The notes under the pieces were generated by a model. The model did no database searches and was not told the DNA's origin. It saw only the letters and a program-made list of their open reading frames with translations. A stretch of 64,000 nt of DNA from Promicromonospora sukumoe (lineage in GTDB: Bacteria; Actinomycetota; Actinomycetes; Actinomycetales; Cellulomonadaceae): the NCBI RefSeq assembly GCF_014137995.1, contig NZ_JACGWV010000001.1, positions 1,612,001 through 1,676,000 of the forward strand. The letters are read 5' to 3'. The number at the start of each line of letters is the position of its first letter. Positions within the stretch are counted from its first letter, which is position 1. Shown here piece after piece: positions 57,701-64,000 of the stretch. Both the position numbers and the translations under genes were made by a program.

Positions 57701-59431
57701 GTCGCCACGGACGACACGACGGGCACCTCTGCGGAGGAGACCCTGACCGTCGTCGCGGCGCCGATCGAGCCCACCCTGACGGTGGACCCGACGGAGGTCG
57801 TCCCGGGTGACACCACCACGGTGACGGGCGAGGGATACACGCCCGACAGCACCGTCACGGTGCAGCTCACCGATGCCGACGGCAACCCCGTGGGCGAGCC
57901 GGTCGTGGTCGACACCGACGAGAACGGTGACTTCACGACCGACCTGACGGTCCCCGAGGACGCCGAGCCGGGCGACTACACCGTGGTCGCCACGGACGAC
58001 ACCACGGGCACCTCCGCCGAGGAGACCCTGAACGTCGTCGCGGCACCCATCACCCCGGAGCTCACCCTCGCGCCGACCGAGGTCGCGCCGGGCGGGAGCA
58101 CGGCGGTCTCCGGCACGGGCTTCACGCCCGACAGCACCGTCACGGTGCAGCTCACCGACGCCGACGGCAACCCCGTGGGCGAGCCGGTCACGGTCGACAC
58201 CGACGACAACGGCGCCTTCTCGACGCTCCTCGCCGTACCGGAGGACGCCGAGCCGGGCGACTACACCGTCGCCGCCACGGACGACACCACCGGCACCTCC
58301 GTGGAGGCGGCGCTCGCCGTCTCCGACGAGGCGCCGGCCGTCAACCCGGCGGTCACGGTGGACCCGTCCGAGGTCGAGCCGGGCGGCACGGTGACGGTGA
58401 ACGGTGCGGGCTACACGCCCGACAGCACCGCCACGGTGCAGCTCACCGACGCGGACGGCAACCCCGTCGGCGAACCGGTCACCGTGCAGACCGACGAGAA
58501 CGGCGCCCTCACCACCGACCTGGTGGTCCCCGAGGACGCCGAGCCGGGCGACTACACCGTCGTCGTCACGGACGTCACCAGCGGCGAGGCCGCCGAGGCC
58601 CCGCTCGTCGTGGCCCCGGTCGACCCCGGTGAGCAGTGCACCGACCCGACCCTCACCGTCGACCCGAGCACGGTCGAGCCGGGCGGCGAGGTCACCGTCA
58701 CCGGTACCGGCTTCCCGGCCGGGGTGGACGTCACCGTCACGCTGACCGACGCCGCGGGGGAGCCGGTCGGCGAGCCCGTCGTCGCGGTCCCGGACGACAC
58801 CTGCGGGTTCACCGTCACCATCACGGTGCCGGAGGACACGGAGCCGGGCATCCACGTGATCGTCGCCGAGCCGTCCGACGGCAGCGAGGGCGCGGAGGTC
58901 CCGGTCGAGGTGACCGGCGGCGACGCGCGCACGCTCACGGCGTGGTTCGAGGACGAGTCGGTGGCCGTGGGGGACAGCCAGACGTTCTACGCGTCCGGCT
59001 TCGAGCCCGGCGAGATGGTCACCGGCGTGATCCGCTCGCGGGAGATCGTGCTCACCGGCACGGCGGCGGACGAGGACGGCACGGTCTCGTGGACCTTCAC
59101 CGTCCCGGCCGACTTCGGGACCGGGACGCACTCCGGCATCGCCACGAGCGCCGAGGCAGGTGACTCCGCCGTCGCGACCTTCGTGGTGGAGCCCACGGCC
59201 GGCGGCGGCTCGGGCAACGACCCCGGGACGGGTACCGGTGCTGGGACCGGTACCGGAACCGGTGGGGGTGGTCTGGCGCAGACCGGCGCCGACGTGGCCA
59301 CCCTCGTGACCGGCGCCCTGCTGCTGCTCGCCGCGGGCGGGCTGCTCATCCGGCGCCGGCGTCAGCTGGGCGAGGCACTGGCGACGGCCGTCGGCCGCAC
59401 GCCGGGCGGGGAGGTGCCGCGCACGCACTGA
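54725..59431 (+). CDS. Choice-of-anchor G family wall-anchored repeat protein
   Basis: 1568 residues. Signal peptide near residues 1-38 with Arg-rich start and AVAVD cleavage region. Residues about 40-535 fit the actinobacterial choice-of-anchor G module (NIDVDLLGSQLLQIGDLE; GTDDEFGAASLDVLSLARL). From about residue 538 nine Ig-like repeats of mostly 95 residues follow (TLTVDP...TVTGEGYTPDSTVTVQL), then a tenth divergent domain. A Gly/Thr linker precedes the sorting motif LAQTG at residues 1517-1521, a hydrophobic helix and a basic tail, as for class E sortase substrates. Start TTG 54725 follows AGGAGCGATCTC; GTG 54740 is an alternative. It is likely a surface adhesin or stalk. Ligand unknown. 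Confidence 0.9.
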   Translation: MVSKHVPTGRRRGGATWRRGFAVAVTSALIVTSAGLPAVAVDNYPDEPAEAAASVLDSDLLEEALLGAASSDAGSESNPGPNTENIDVDLLGSQLLQIGDLEIPVDQILDFGQVGALASTSEASGPQDADAVSGLVGADGGVTLDGTDDEFGAASLDVLSLARLAGADGLTDEIVDELTVELGAAASQVTAEDGVFLDPDGGVTGPGQYRLGDADLQLHSPAIEDAAGAVSDIGGLVDTEIESLVNDTLDLSALTDLLAAVPGIPEPTLTVQSDLQDTLVEAVVGEPITSENQLVTIDLSTGELQLHLEHLVDGTDPWSGDDGVGLNGLAPNTEVLDEQTTAQVLDAVAEILQEVTQIMTGAVEEALDAVTVNIAFFDQSALGRLDVSWSVPLVGAVNGDFPQAVNRSTGVQAATGALLTTTINGLGNTAAPIFGAVYDLLISDAGDQIFEELIDPLTEGISDTLGEALSPVFEVLVQVVSLQINRQVTETCTTADGEELLADVEVSALSLGLVESADAGRVGLGNSGARIDACELAIEPTLAVDPGEVGPGGTTTVTGEGYTPDSTVTVQLTDADGDPVGEPVVVDTDENGAFETPLTVPDDAEPGDYTVVGTDDSTGTPAEAALTVIPAAEIDPTLTVDPAEAVPGDTTTVTGEGYTPDSTVTVQLTDVDGNPVGEPVVVDTDEDGAFTTDLTVPEDAEPGDYTVVGTDDTTGTPAEAALTIVAAPIEPTLTVDPTEAVPGGTTTVTGEGYTPDSTVTVQLTDADGNPVGEPVVVDTDEDGAFTTDLTVPEDTEPGDYTVVGTDDTTGTPAEAALTVAAVPIEPTLTLDPAEVEQGGTTTMSGTGYTPNSTVTVQLVDADGDPVGGPVSLGTDEDGAFTTDVVIAETVEPGEYTVVGTDDTTGTPAEAALTIVAAPIEPTLTVDPTEVVPGDTTTVTGEGYTPDSTVTVQLTDADGNPVGEPVVVDTDENGDFTADLTVPEDAEPGDYTVVATDDTTGTSAEETLTVVAAPIEPTLTVDPTEVVPGDTTTVTGEGYTPDSTVTVQLTDADGNPVGEPVVVDTDENGDFTTDLTVPEDAEPGDYTVVATDDTTGTSAEETLNVVAAPITPELTLAPTEVAPGGSTAVSGTGFTPDSTVTVQLTDADGNPVGEPVTVDTDDNGAFSTLLAVPEDAEPGDYTVAATDDTTGTSVEAALAVSDEAPAVNPAVTVDPSEVEPGGTVTVNGAGYTPDSTATVQLTDADGNPVGEPVTVQTDENGALTTDLVVPEDAEPGDYTVVVTDVTSGEAAEAPLVVAPVDPGEQCTDPTLTVDPSTVEPGGEVTVTGTGFPAGVDVTVTLTDAAGEPVGEPVVAVPDDTCGFTVTITVPEDTEPGIHVIVAEPSDGSEGAEVPVEVTGGDARTLTAWFEDESVAVGDSQTFYASGFEPGEMVTGVIRSREIVLTGTAADEDGTVSWTFTVPADFGTGTHSGIATSAEAGDSAVATFVVEPTAGGGSGNDPGTGTGAGTGTGTGGGGLAQTGADVATLVTGALLLLAAGGLLIRRRRQLGEALATAVGRTPGGEVPRTH

Positions 59432-59452
59432 CCGCCGCCGTCCGGCAGCACC

Positions 59453-59492
59453 GGGCCGGCCTGGTACGACTGGGGTCGTACCAGGCCGGCCC
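59453..59492. terminator. Perfect 18-bp stem hairpin between convergent genes
   Basis: GGGCCGGCCTGGTACGAC (59453-59470), a TGGG loop, and the exact reverse complement (59475-59492). It lies 22 bases after the surface protein stop and before the stop of the opposing small gene. Probable bidirectional terminator. A 16-base unit GTGCGTCGTCGTCCGG is then repeated about three times at 59494-59540. Confidence 0.8.
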
Positions 59493-59570
59493 GCGTGCGT
59501 CGTCGTCCGGGTGCGTCGTCGTCCGGGTGCGTCGCCGTCCGCAAGCGCGCGGGGCGCCGGGCGCGCCGCG

Positions 59571-60035
59571 CTACGCGGCGAGCGAGGTCGCGAACTGCGT
59601 GAAGAACCCGTCGATCTCGTCCTGGTCGTGGACCTGGCGGCCGAGCACCAGCGCGGCCTCGTCGCAGCAGTGCTCGGTGCACCAGGAGCGCACCTCGGCG
59701 GCCTCGAACAGGTCCCAGGAGGGGCTCAGGTTGGACAGCAGGCCGGCGCGCACGAAGCCGGCCGCCGGCGCCAGGCCGTCGAAGAAGGCCCACCCGCAGC
59801 CGACGTCGACGGCCGCTCCCCGGAGCACGCTGAGCGTGGCCGTGTCGCGCGCCGGCGGGAGCGGCGCGTGGTCGACGACGGCGGAGTACCCGCCGTGGTC
59901 CGTGTCCGTGGTCCTGGCCCCCGGATGGTTCGCCCAGCTCCGGCAGATCGACGTCCCGTGGTCGCTGTCGACGGTGTGGCTGTCGACGGTGCGGCTGCCG
60001 TCGATCAGGCTGGTGGTGAGGGCCTGGGCGAACAT
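59571..60035 (-). CDS. Hypothetical protein of 154 residues
   Basis: No family is recognised. ATG 60035 is chosen because AAGGACCGC lies upstream. It has no signal peptide or membrane helix. Six Cys occur (in SICRSW, VGCGWAF, SWCTEHCCDEA plus neighbours), mostly in the C-terminal two thirds, together with many Asp and His. The protein ends in QFATSLAA. The pattern could hold a metal, but the spacing does not match WhiB-type clusters. It lies between two cell-surface proteins, both transcribed away or toward it, so no operon partner is seen. Ordinary codon use for this genome. Confidence 0.6.
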   Translation of the reverse strand: MFAQALTTSLIDGSRTVDSHTVDSDHGTSICRSWANHPGARTTDTDHGGYSAVVDHAPLPPARDTATLSVLRGAAVDVGCGWAFFDGLAPAAGFVRAGLLSNLSPSWDLFEAAEVRSWCTEHCCDEAALVLGRQVHDQDEIDGFFTQFATSLAA

Positions 60036-60226
60036 TGCGGTCCTTTGCGTTCGAGGTCCAGGTCGTCGGCGCGACTCAGGGCAGAGCGGACCAAATGGTC
60101 GAACCTGGCGTCGGCGGCAGCGTAACGACAAGTAGGGCAATTCGCCTCCGGAACGATTCCGGAGCGATTCCGGGCGTATGACAGCGGGGGCGCACGGTCG
60201 CCCGTACGCCCCCGCCGCGGGTCAGG

Positions 60227-63200
60227 TCAGCTGTTCCAGGTCGAGACCTGGTACCGCTCGCCGTCGACCATGAACGCGACGTCCGCCCCGTTGTACTTGG
60301 AGCTCATGAAGCACGAGAGCGTCCGGGACCCGCTGGACCCGTTCATCGCGTACTTCGTGCTGCCGCTCCAGGTGTTGGCGTGCGGCGGGTGGATGTCGTG
60401 CCAGTAGGTCGGGCTGTCCTGGTCGTACTTCTGCGTGTTGCCCGCCCAGCAGGCCGCCTCGTGGTTGCCCGAGTCGAAGCCCGACCAGTTCAGCACCCAG
60501 TTGCGGCAGCTCGAGCAGTCGCCGCTCCCGCCGCCCACGGTCACCCAGGCCTTGGGCGTCAGGGCCGCCGCCGAGTCGCAGGCGCTGGCCTTCTTGCCCG
60601 TGGAGTCGGTCACCTCGACGCACGCCTGCCGGGACTGCCCGGCGCCGGCCGTGGCCGACTGGGTGCCGCTCTTGGACGTGCTGGTGATCGAACCCGTCAC
60701 CCGGGCGGTGGTGGGGCGGCCGTTCTCCGTCCGCGCGTCCCAGGTGAACGTCACCTTGCCGCCCTCGCCGGTCGCGGTGATCTTCGGGACCGGCGGCGGC
60801 CCGTACGGGGTCACCGCGTTCGACGCGGACGACCAGCTCGAGCAGGCGTCGGCGTTGCACGCCCGCACCTGGAACGTGTACGACGTGCCGTTGTTCAGGC
60901 CCTTGTACACGTACGTGGCGTTGTTGCCCGCGCTCGGGGGGTTGGGCTCCCCGTTGGCCGTGACCTCGTAGTGGGCCCCCGCGCCGCGGAACTCCGTGAC
61001 ACGGTTCCAGCTCACGTTCGCCTGGCCGCTCGTGGTGGAGCCGAGCTTCGCGGTCGGCTTGCCCGGGACGTCGGGGACGCCGAAGGGCACCACCGCGTTC
61101 GAGAAGGGGCTCGCGTCGCCCTTGCCGGCCTTGTTGATCGCCCGGACCCGGAACGTGTACGTCGAGTCGGTCGACAGCTCCTGCACGACCTCCGTCGTCC
61201 GGATCGTGTCGATCGCCTTGACCAGCTCGCCACCCGTGTAGACGCCCAACCAGTACTTGTCGATGGCGTCACCGTTGTTGGCCGGCGCCGTCCACCTCAC
61301 GGTGATCTGCCCGCCCACGGCGGTGTCCACCCGGGTCGCGGTCGGCACCGCGGGTGCGGCCGGGGGAGCGGCCGGCGTCTCCGGTGCCGACGGCGCGGAC
61401 CAGTCGGACGGGTCCGGGGCCTTGTTCTTGGCCTGCACGCGCACCGTGTACGCCGTGCCGTTCTCCAGGCCGCTCCACGTGGTGCTGGTGCCCGGCTGGC
61501 AGGTCTTCTGCGTCACCCCGCTGGGGGCGGGGCTGATTTCCAGGTTGACGCACTCGATCGGGGACCGGTCCGAGTAGGACTTGTTCTTCCAGGACACGGT
61601 CAGCTTCTTGTCGCCGAACTTGAGCGTCGGCGGCGCGGGCTGGTCCGGCTTCGCGTCCGGACGGACCGCACGTGACGCGGGGGACGGCGCGGACTCGCCG
61701 ACCTCGTTCGTGGCTGTGACGGTGAACGTGTACTTCACGTTGTTCTTGAGCCCGTCGAACGTGCAGGTGGTCGTCTTGCACGCGTGCTCCTGACCGTTCT
61801 GTGTCCGCAGCGTGTAGCCGGTGACGTCGGAGCCGTTGTTGTTGGGCTGGTCCCAGCTCAGCACCACGGTCTCCGAGCGCACCTCCTCGACCCGGGGAGC
61901 GCGGGGCGCCTCGGGCTTGCCCAGCACGGTCAGCTTCGCGGTGCCGTCGACCTCGCGGTCGGGGTCCCCGGTCGCGTCCTGCACGCGGTAGCGCACCGTC
62001 ATGACGCCGGTGAAGTCCGCGCCCGGGGTCACGACTACCTCGGACTCGTTGAACGAGACGTCGCCCTGGCCCGTCTCGCGCTGGGCGCCGACCACCTTGA
62101 GCGGCTTGTCGGGGAACGGGTTGGTGTCGTTGGCGAGGACCGGGATGGTCGTCGCCTCGCCCTGGTGGGCGTCCAGCACCACGTCCTGCGCCGTCTTGGC
62201 GAGCTGCCGGGTCGACGGCACCACCTCGACGGTCAGCACGGTCTTCACCGCCGGGTTCTTGCCGTCCGAGACCGTCATCGGCAGCTCGCGGAAGGTGCCC
62301 TTGGGCACCGACGCGTCGACCTCGCCGGTCACGACCGCGCCCGACACCGTGGTGGTGACGCCCTCGGCGCCCTTGACGTCGAAGGTCAGCGGGTCCTTGT
62401 CGGGGTCGGTGACGTACCGCGACAGGTCGACGTCGGCCTCCTCGGCCGCCGCGACCTTGAGCACGGGCCGGCCCGTGACCTTGGGCGGCATGTTCGTCGA
62501 CGGCGTCACGTCGATCGGCAGCGTCAGCACCGCCGACAGGCCGTCGGCGTCGTCCGGCCCGTCGCCGTCGGTCACCTCGAAGCTGACCGACGCCGCGCCG
62601 GCGTAGTCCAGCTCCGAGGTGTAGACGATGGTGTCGTGGTCGGCGACGTCGGCCGAGCCCTCCAGCGCCTTGACGGTCTTCTCCTCGGTGATCCGCGGCT
62701 CGCGGCCGTCGCGCACCACCACGTACTCGGCCAGGTCGATCGTCAGCGGCTCGCCGCTGGTCGCCTTCAGCGGCTCCAGGCCGGGCTTGACGTGTGGCCG
62801 CGCCTGGTCGCCCGGCACGCGGACGAACGCCTTGGCCTCCAGGCCGTCCATGTCGGTGACCGTGTAGGTGATCACCTGGGCGTCCTGGGTCAGCTCGACC
62901 CGGATGCCGTTCGACTCGGTGACGGTCACGCCCGTCAGGTCCGGGTCCACGGACACGGCGAGGTCGGCGGCCACGCCGTCCGGGTCCACGTCGTTGGCCA
63001 GCACGTCGACCGTGACGCTGGTGGAGCCCTCCACGTCGTCGACCGTCACGACGTCGTCGTGGGCGATCGGCCGCAGCAGCGGCGCGTTCCGGTCCACGTT
63101 CACCGTGACGGCGCCGCTGGCCTCCGCCTTGAACGTGTCCTGGATGGCGTAGTAGAAGGAGTAGGCGCCCTCGTCGTCCGGCGCGGTGACCACGACGTCG

Positions 63201-64000
63201 TCCTCCACCGCCTTGGGCTTCAGGTCGCCCGTGCCCTCAAAACCCTTCGCGACCAGCGAGATCTGGTCGCCGTCCGGGTCCGAGTCGTTCTCCAGGGCCG
63301 CGACGGCCACCGTGCGGCCGGGCCGCACCGTCGTCACGTCGTCGATCGCCTGCGGTTCCTGGTTCGACGCCGGGGGCGGCGCGATGCCGACCCGCACGAC
63401 GCCCTCGGCCGGTGCGCCGCGGGTGTCCGTGACCTGGTAGGTGAACGTGTCCAGCCCGCTGCTCCCTTCGGCCGCCTGGTAGTCGATGAACCCGTCGACG
63501 ATCGTCGCCGTGCCCTTCGACGGCGCGGCCGAGATGGCGCTCAGCGTGACGTGGTCGCCGTCGGGGTCGGTGCCGTCGAGCGGCAGCGGGATGCGCACGA
63601 CGCCGTTGCCCAGCACCCGTGCCTCGATGTCGGGAAGCTGCGGCGCGGAGTTCTCCGGCGCGTCGAGCACGTTGATCGTGACCTGCGCCGAGTCCTTCTG
63701 CCCGTTGGCGTCCGCGACCTCGTAGACCGCGTGGTACGTCCCGGCCTCCTGGCCGGCCCGGAACCGCACGGTGTCCTCGGAGACGAAGGCCTCGCCCGCC
63801 TCGGCCGGGGGCGCCTCCTGCAGCTCGTCCGTGAGGGTGAGCTCCAGGCCGTCCGGGTGGTTGTCGTTCTTCAGCACCGGGATGGTCACGACGTCGCCCA
63901 CGTGCACGGTCGCCTCGTCCGGGCCCGCCTCCGGCGGTCGGAGCTGGGCCGGCGCCGGGATCGGCACCACACGCACCTGCCCCTTGGCCGTGCTCGTGCC
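60227..64000 (-). CDS. Giant Ig-like/fibronectin type III surface protein (5' end beyond window)
   Basis: At least 1257 residues; the frame continues past base 64000 (RVVPIPAPAQL region), so the start is not in the window. The first 700 residues are repeated Ig/cadherin-like modules with VLANDxDPDGD-type motifs (VALENDSDPDGD, VDVLANDVDPDGVA). Then come about five fibronectin type III domains (PTATRVDTAVGGQITVRW; NGTSYTFQVRACN), and a Cys-containing C-terminal domain ending YQVSTWNS. The layout is that of the large actinobacterial Ig-like proteins that are often found beside MoxR/DUF58 genes. Likely exported; no anchor motif is visible at the C-terminus. Confidence 0.85.
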   Translation of the reverse strand, partial: GTSTAKGQVRVVPIPAPAQLRPPEAGPDEATVHVGDVVTIPVLKNDNHPDGLELTLTDELQEAPPAEAGEAFVSEDTVRFRAGQEAGTYHAVYEVADANGQKDSAQVTINVLDAPENSAPQLPDIEARVLGNGVVRIPLPLDGTDPDGDHVTLSAISAAPSKGTATIVDGFIDYQAAEGSSGLDTFTYQVTDTRGAPAEGVVRVGIAPPPASNQEPQAIDDVTTVRPGRTVAVAALENDSDPDGDQISLVAKGFEGTGDLKPKAVEDDVVVTAPDDEGAYSFYYAIQDTFKAEASGAVTVNVDRNAPLLRPIAHDDVVTVDDVEGSTSVTVDVLANDVDPDGVAADLAVSVDPDLTGVTVTESNGIRVELTQDAQVITYTVTDMDGLEAKAFVRVPGDQARPHVKPGLEPLKATSGEPLTIDLAEYVVVRDGREPRITEEKTVKALEGSADVADHDTIVYTSELDYAGAASVSFEVTDGDGPDDADGLSAVLTLPIDVTPSTNMPPKVTGRPVLKVAAAEEADVDLSRYVTDPDKDPLTFDVKGAEGVTTTVSGAVVTGEVDASVPKGTFRELPMTVSDGKNPAVKTVLTVEVVPSTRQLAKTAQDVVLDAHQGEATTIPVLANDTNPFPDKPLKVVGAQRETGQGDVSFNESEVVVTPGADFTGVMTVRYRVQDATGDPDREVDGTAKLTVLGKPEAPRAPRVEEVRSETVVLSWDQPNNNGSDVTGYTLRTQNGQEHACKTTTCTFDGLKNNVKYTFTVTATNEVGESAPSPASRAVRPDAKPDQPAPPTLKFGDKKLTVSWKNKSYSDRSPIECVNLEISPAPSGVTQKTCQPGTSTTWSGLENGTAYTVRVQAKNKAPDPSDWSAPSAPETPAAPPAAPAVPTATRVDTAVGGQITVRWTAPANNGDAIDKYWLGVYTGGELVKAIDTIRTTEVVQELSTDSTYTFRVRAINKAGKGDASPFSNAVVPFGVPDVPGKPTAKLGSTTSGQANVSWNRVTEFRGAGAHYEVTANGEPNPPSAGNNATYVYKGLNNGTSYTFQVRACNADACSSWSSASNAVTPYGPPPVPKITATGEGGKVTFTWDARTENGRPTTARVTGSITSTSKSGTQSATAGAGQSRQACVEVTDSTGKKASACDSAAALTPKAWVTVGGGSGDCSSCRNWVLNWSGFDSGNHEAACWAGNTQKYDQDSPTYWHDIHPPHANTWSGSTKYAMNGSSGSRTLSCFMSSKYNGADVAFMVDGERYQVSTWNS

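Noticed and set aside
54830..59428. A 1532-codon open frame antisense to the surface protein gene.
   Set aside because: It mirrors the repeat gene, which has a signal peptide, repeats, a sorting signal and a ribosome site. Long antisense frames are expected at this G+C content; the encoded protein is Arg/Gly/Val-rich without any domain.
6365..60226. tRNA, rRNA, riboswitch or insertion-sequence genes in the gaps.
   Set aside because: I looked through the intergenic regions and saw no tRNA-like clover leaf, no rRNA stretch, no recognisable riboswitch core and no transposase gene. The palindromes are not flanked by such genes.

Overview
The window is very GC-rich chromosomal DNA from an actinobacterium. 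High G+C, frequent GTG/TTG starts, ATGA-type stop/start overlaps, LysR/GntR/TetR regulators, an LAxTG-type cell-wall sorting signal and WYL and choice-of-anchor G proteins suggest a soil or plant-associated member of the Cellulomonadaceae/Promicromonosporaceae type. That placement is inference; no rRNA or tRNA gene is present to test it. About 48 protein genes are supported, two of them cut by the window edges.

Layout. 0-3.7 kb: DcuS/CitA-type two-component system (response regulator cut at base 1) divergent from a DctA C4-dicarboxylate carrier. 3.9-6.3 kb: two overlapping SDR genes and a TetR regulator. 6.4-19.7 kb: an aldaric-acid locus, with glucarate dehydratase, 2-oxoglutarate-semialdehyde dehydrogenase and 5-keto-4-deoxyglucarate dehydratase on the minus strand, a LysR regulator, a divergent TctCBA transporter with a UspA protein, then a GntR regulator and a galactarate/L-talarate dehydratase. 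19.7-20.5 kb: a gene-free block of hairpins and tandem repeats. 20.5-24.1 kb: TetR, deazaflavin-type oxidoreductase, epoxide hydrolase, secreted M6-like peptidase.

24.3-43.2 kb is the most interesting part. An eight-gene minus-strand operon encodes an oligopeptide ABC transporter, a proline iminopeptidase, an Xaa-Pro aminopeptidase and a GH127 beta-L-arabinofuranosidase. It is divergent from a GntR regulator followed by the complete trans-4-hydroxy-L-proline pathway: three-subunit D-hydroxyproline dehydrogenase, deaminase, 2-epimerase and semialdehyde dehydrogenase. Together they read as a locus for using arabinosylated hydroxyproline-rich plant wall glycoproteins (extensins), from peptide uptake to 2-oxoglutarate. 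It ends in the same 2-oxoglutarate semialdehyde as the aldarate locus, so each locus carries its own dehydrogenase for that step.

43.2-52 kb: TetR/flavin monooxygenase/epoxide hydrolase, VOC/WYL and MarR/RND-efflux modules, each with a visible candidate operator. 52-64 kb: LuxR-type ATPase regulator, a 1568-residue repeat-rich wall-anchored protein, a small unknown protein and the C-terminal part of a giant Ig-like/fibronectin III protein.

The window is also seeded with at least four families of long intergenic palindromes, nearly all sitting just after stop codons. One copy lies in frame inside the arabinofuranosidase gene and one forms the C-terminus of a hydroxyproline dehydrogenase subunit.
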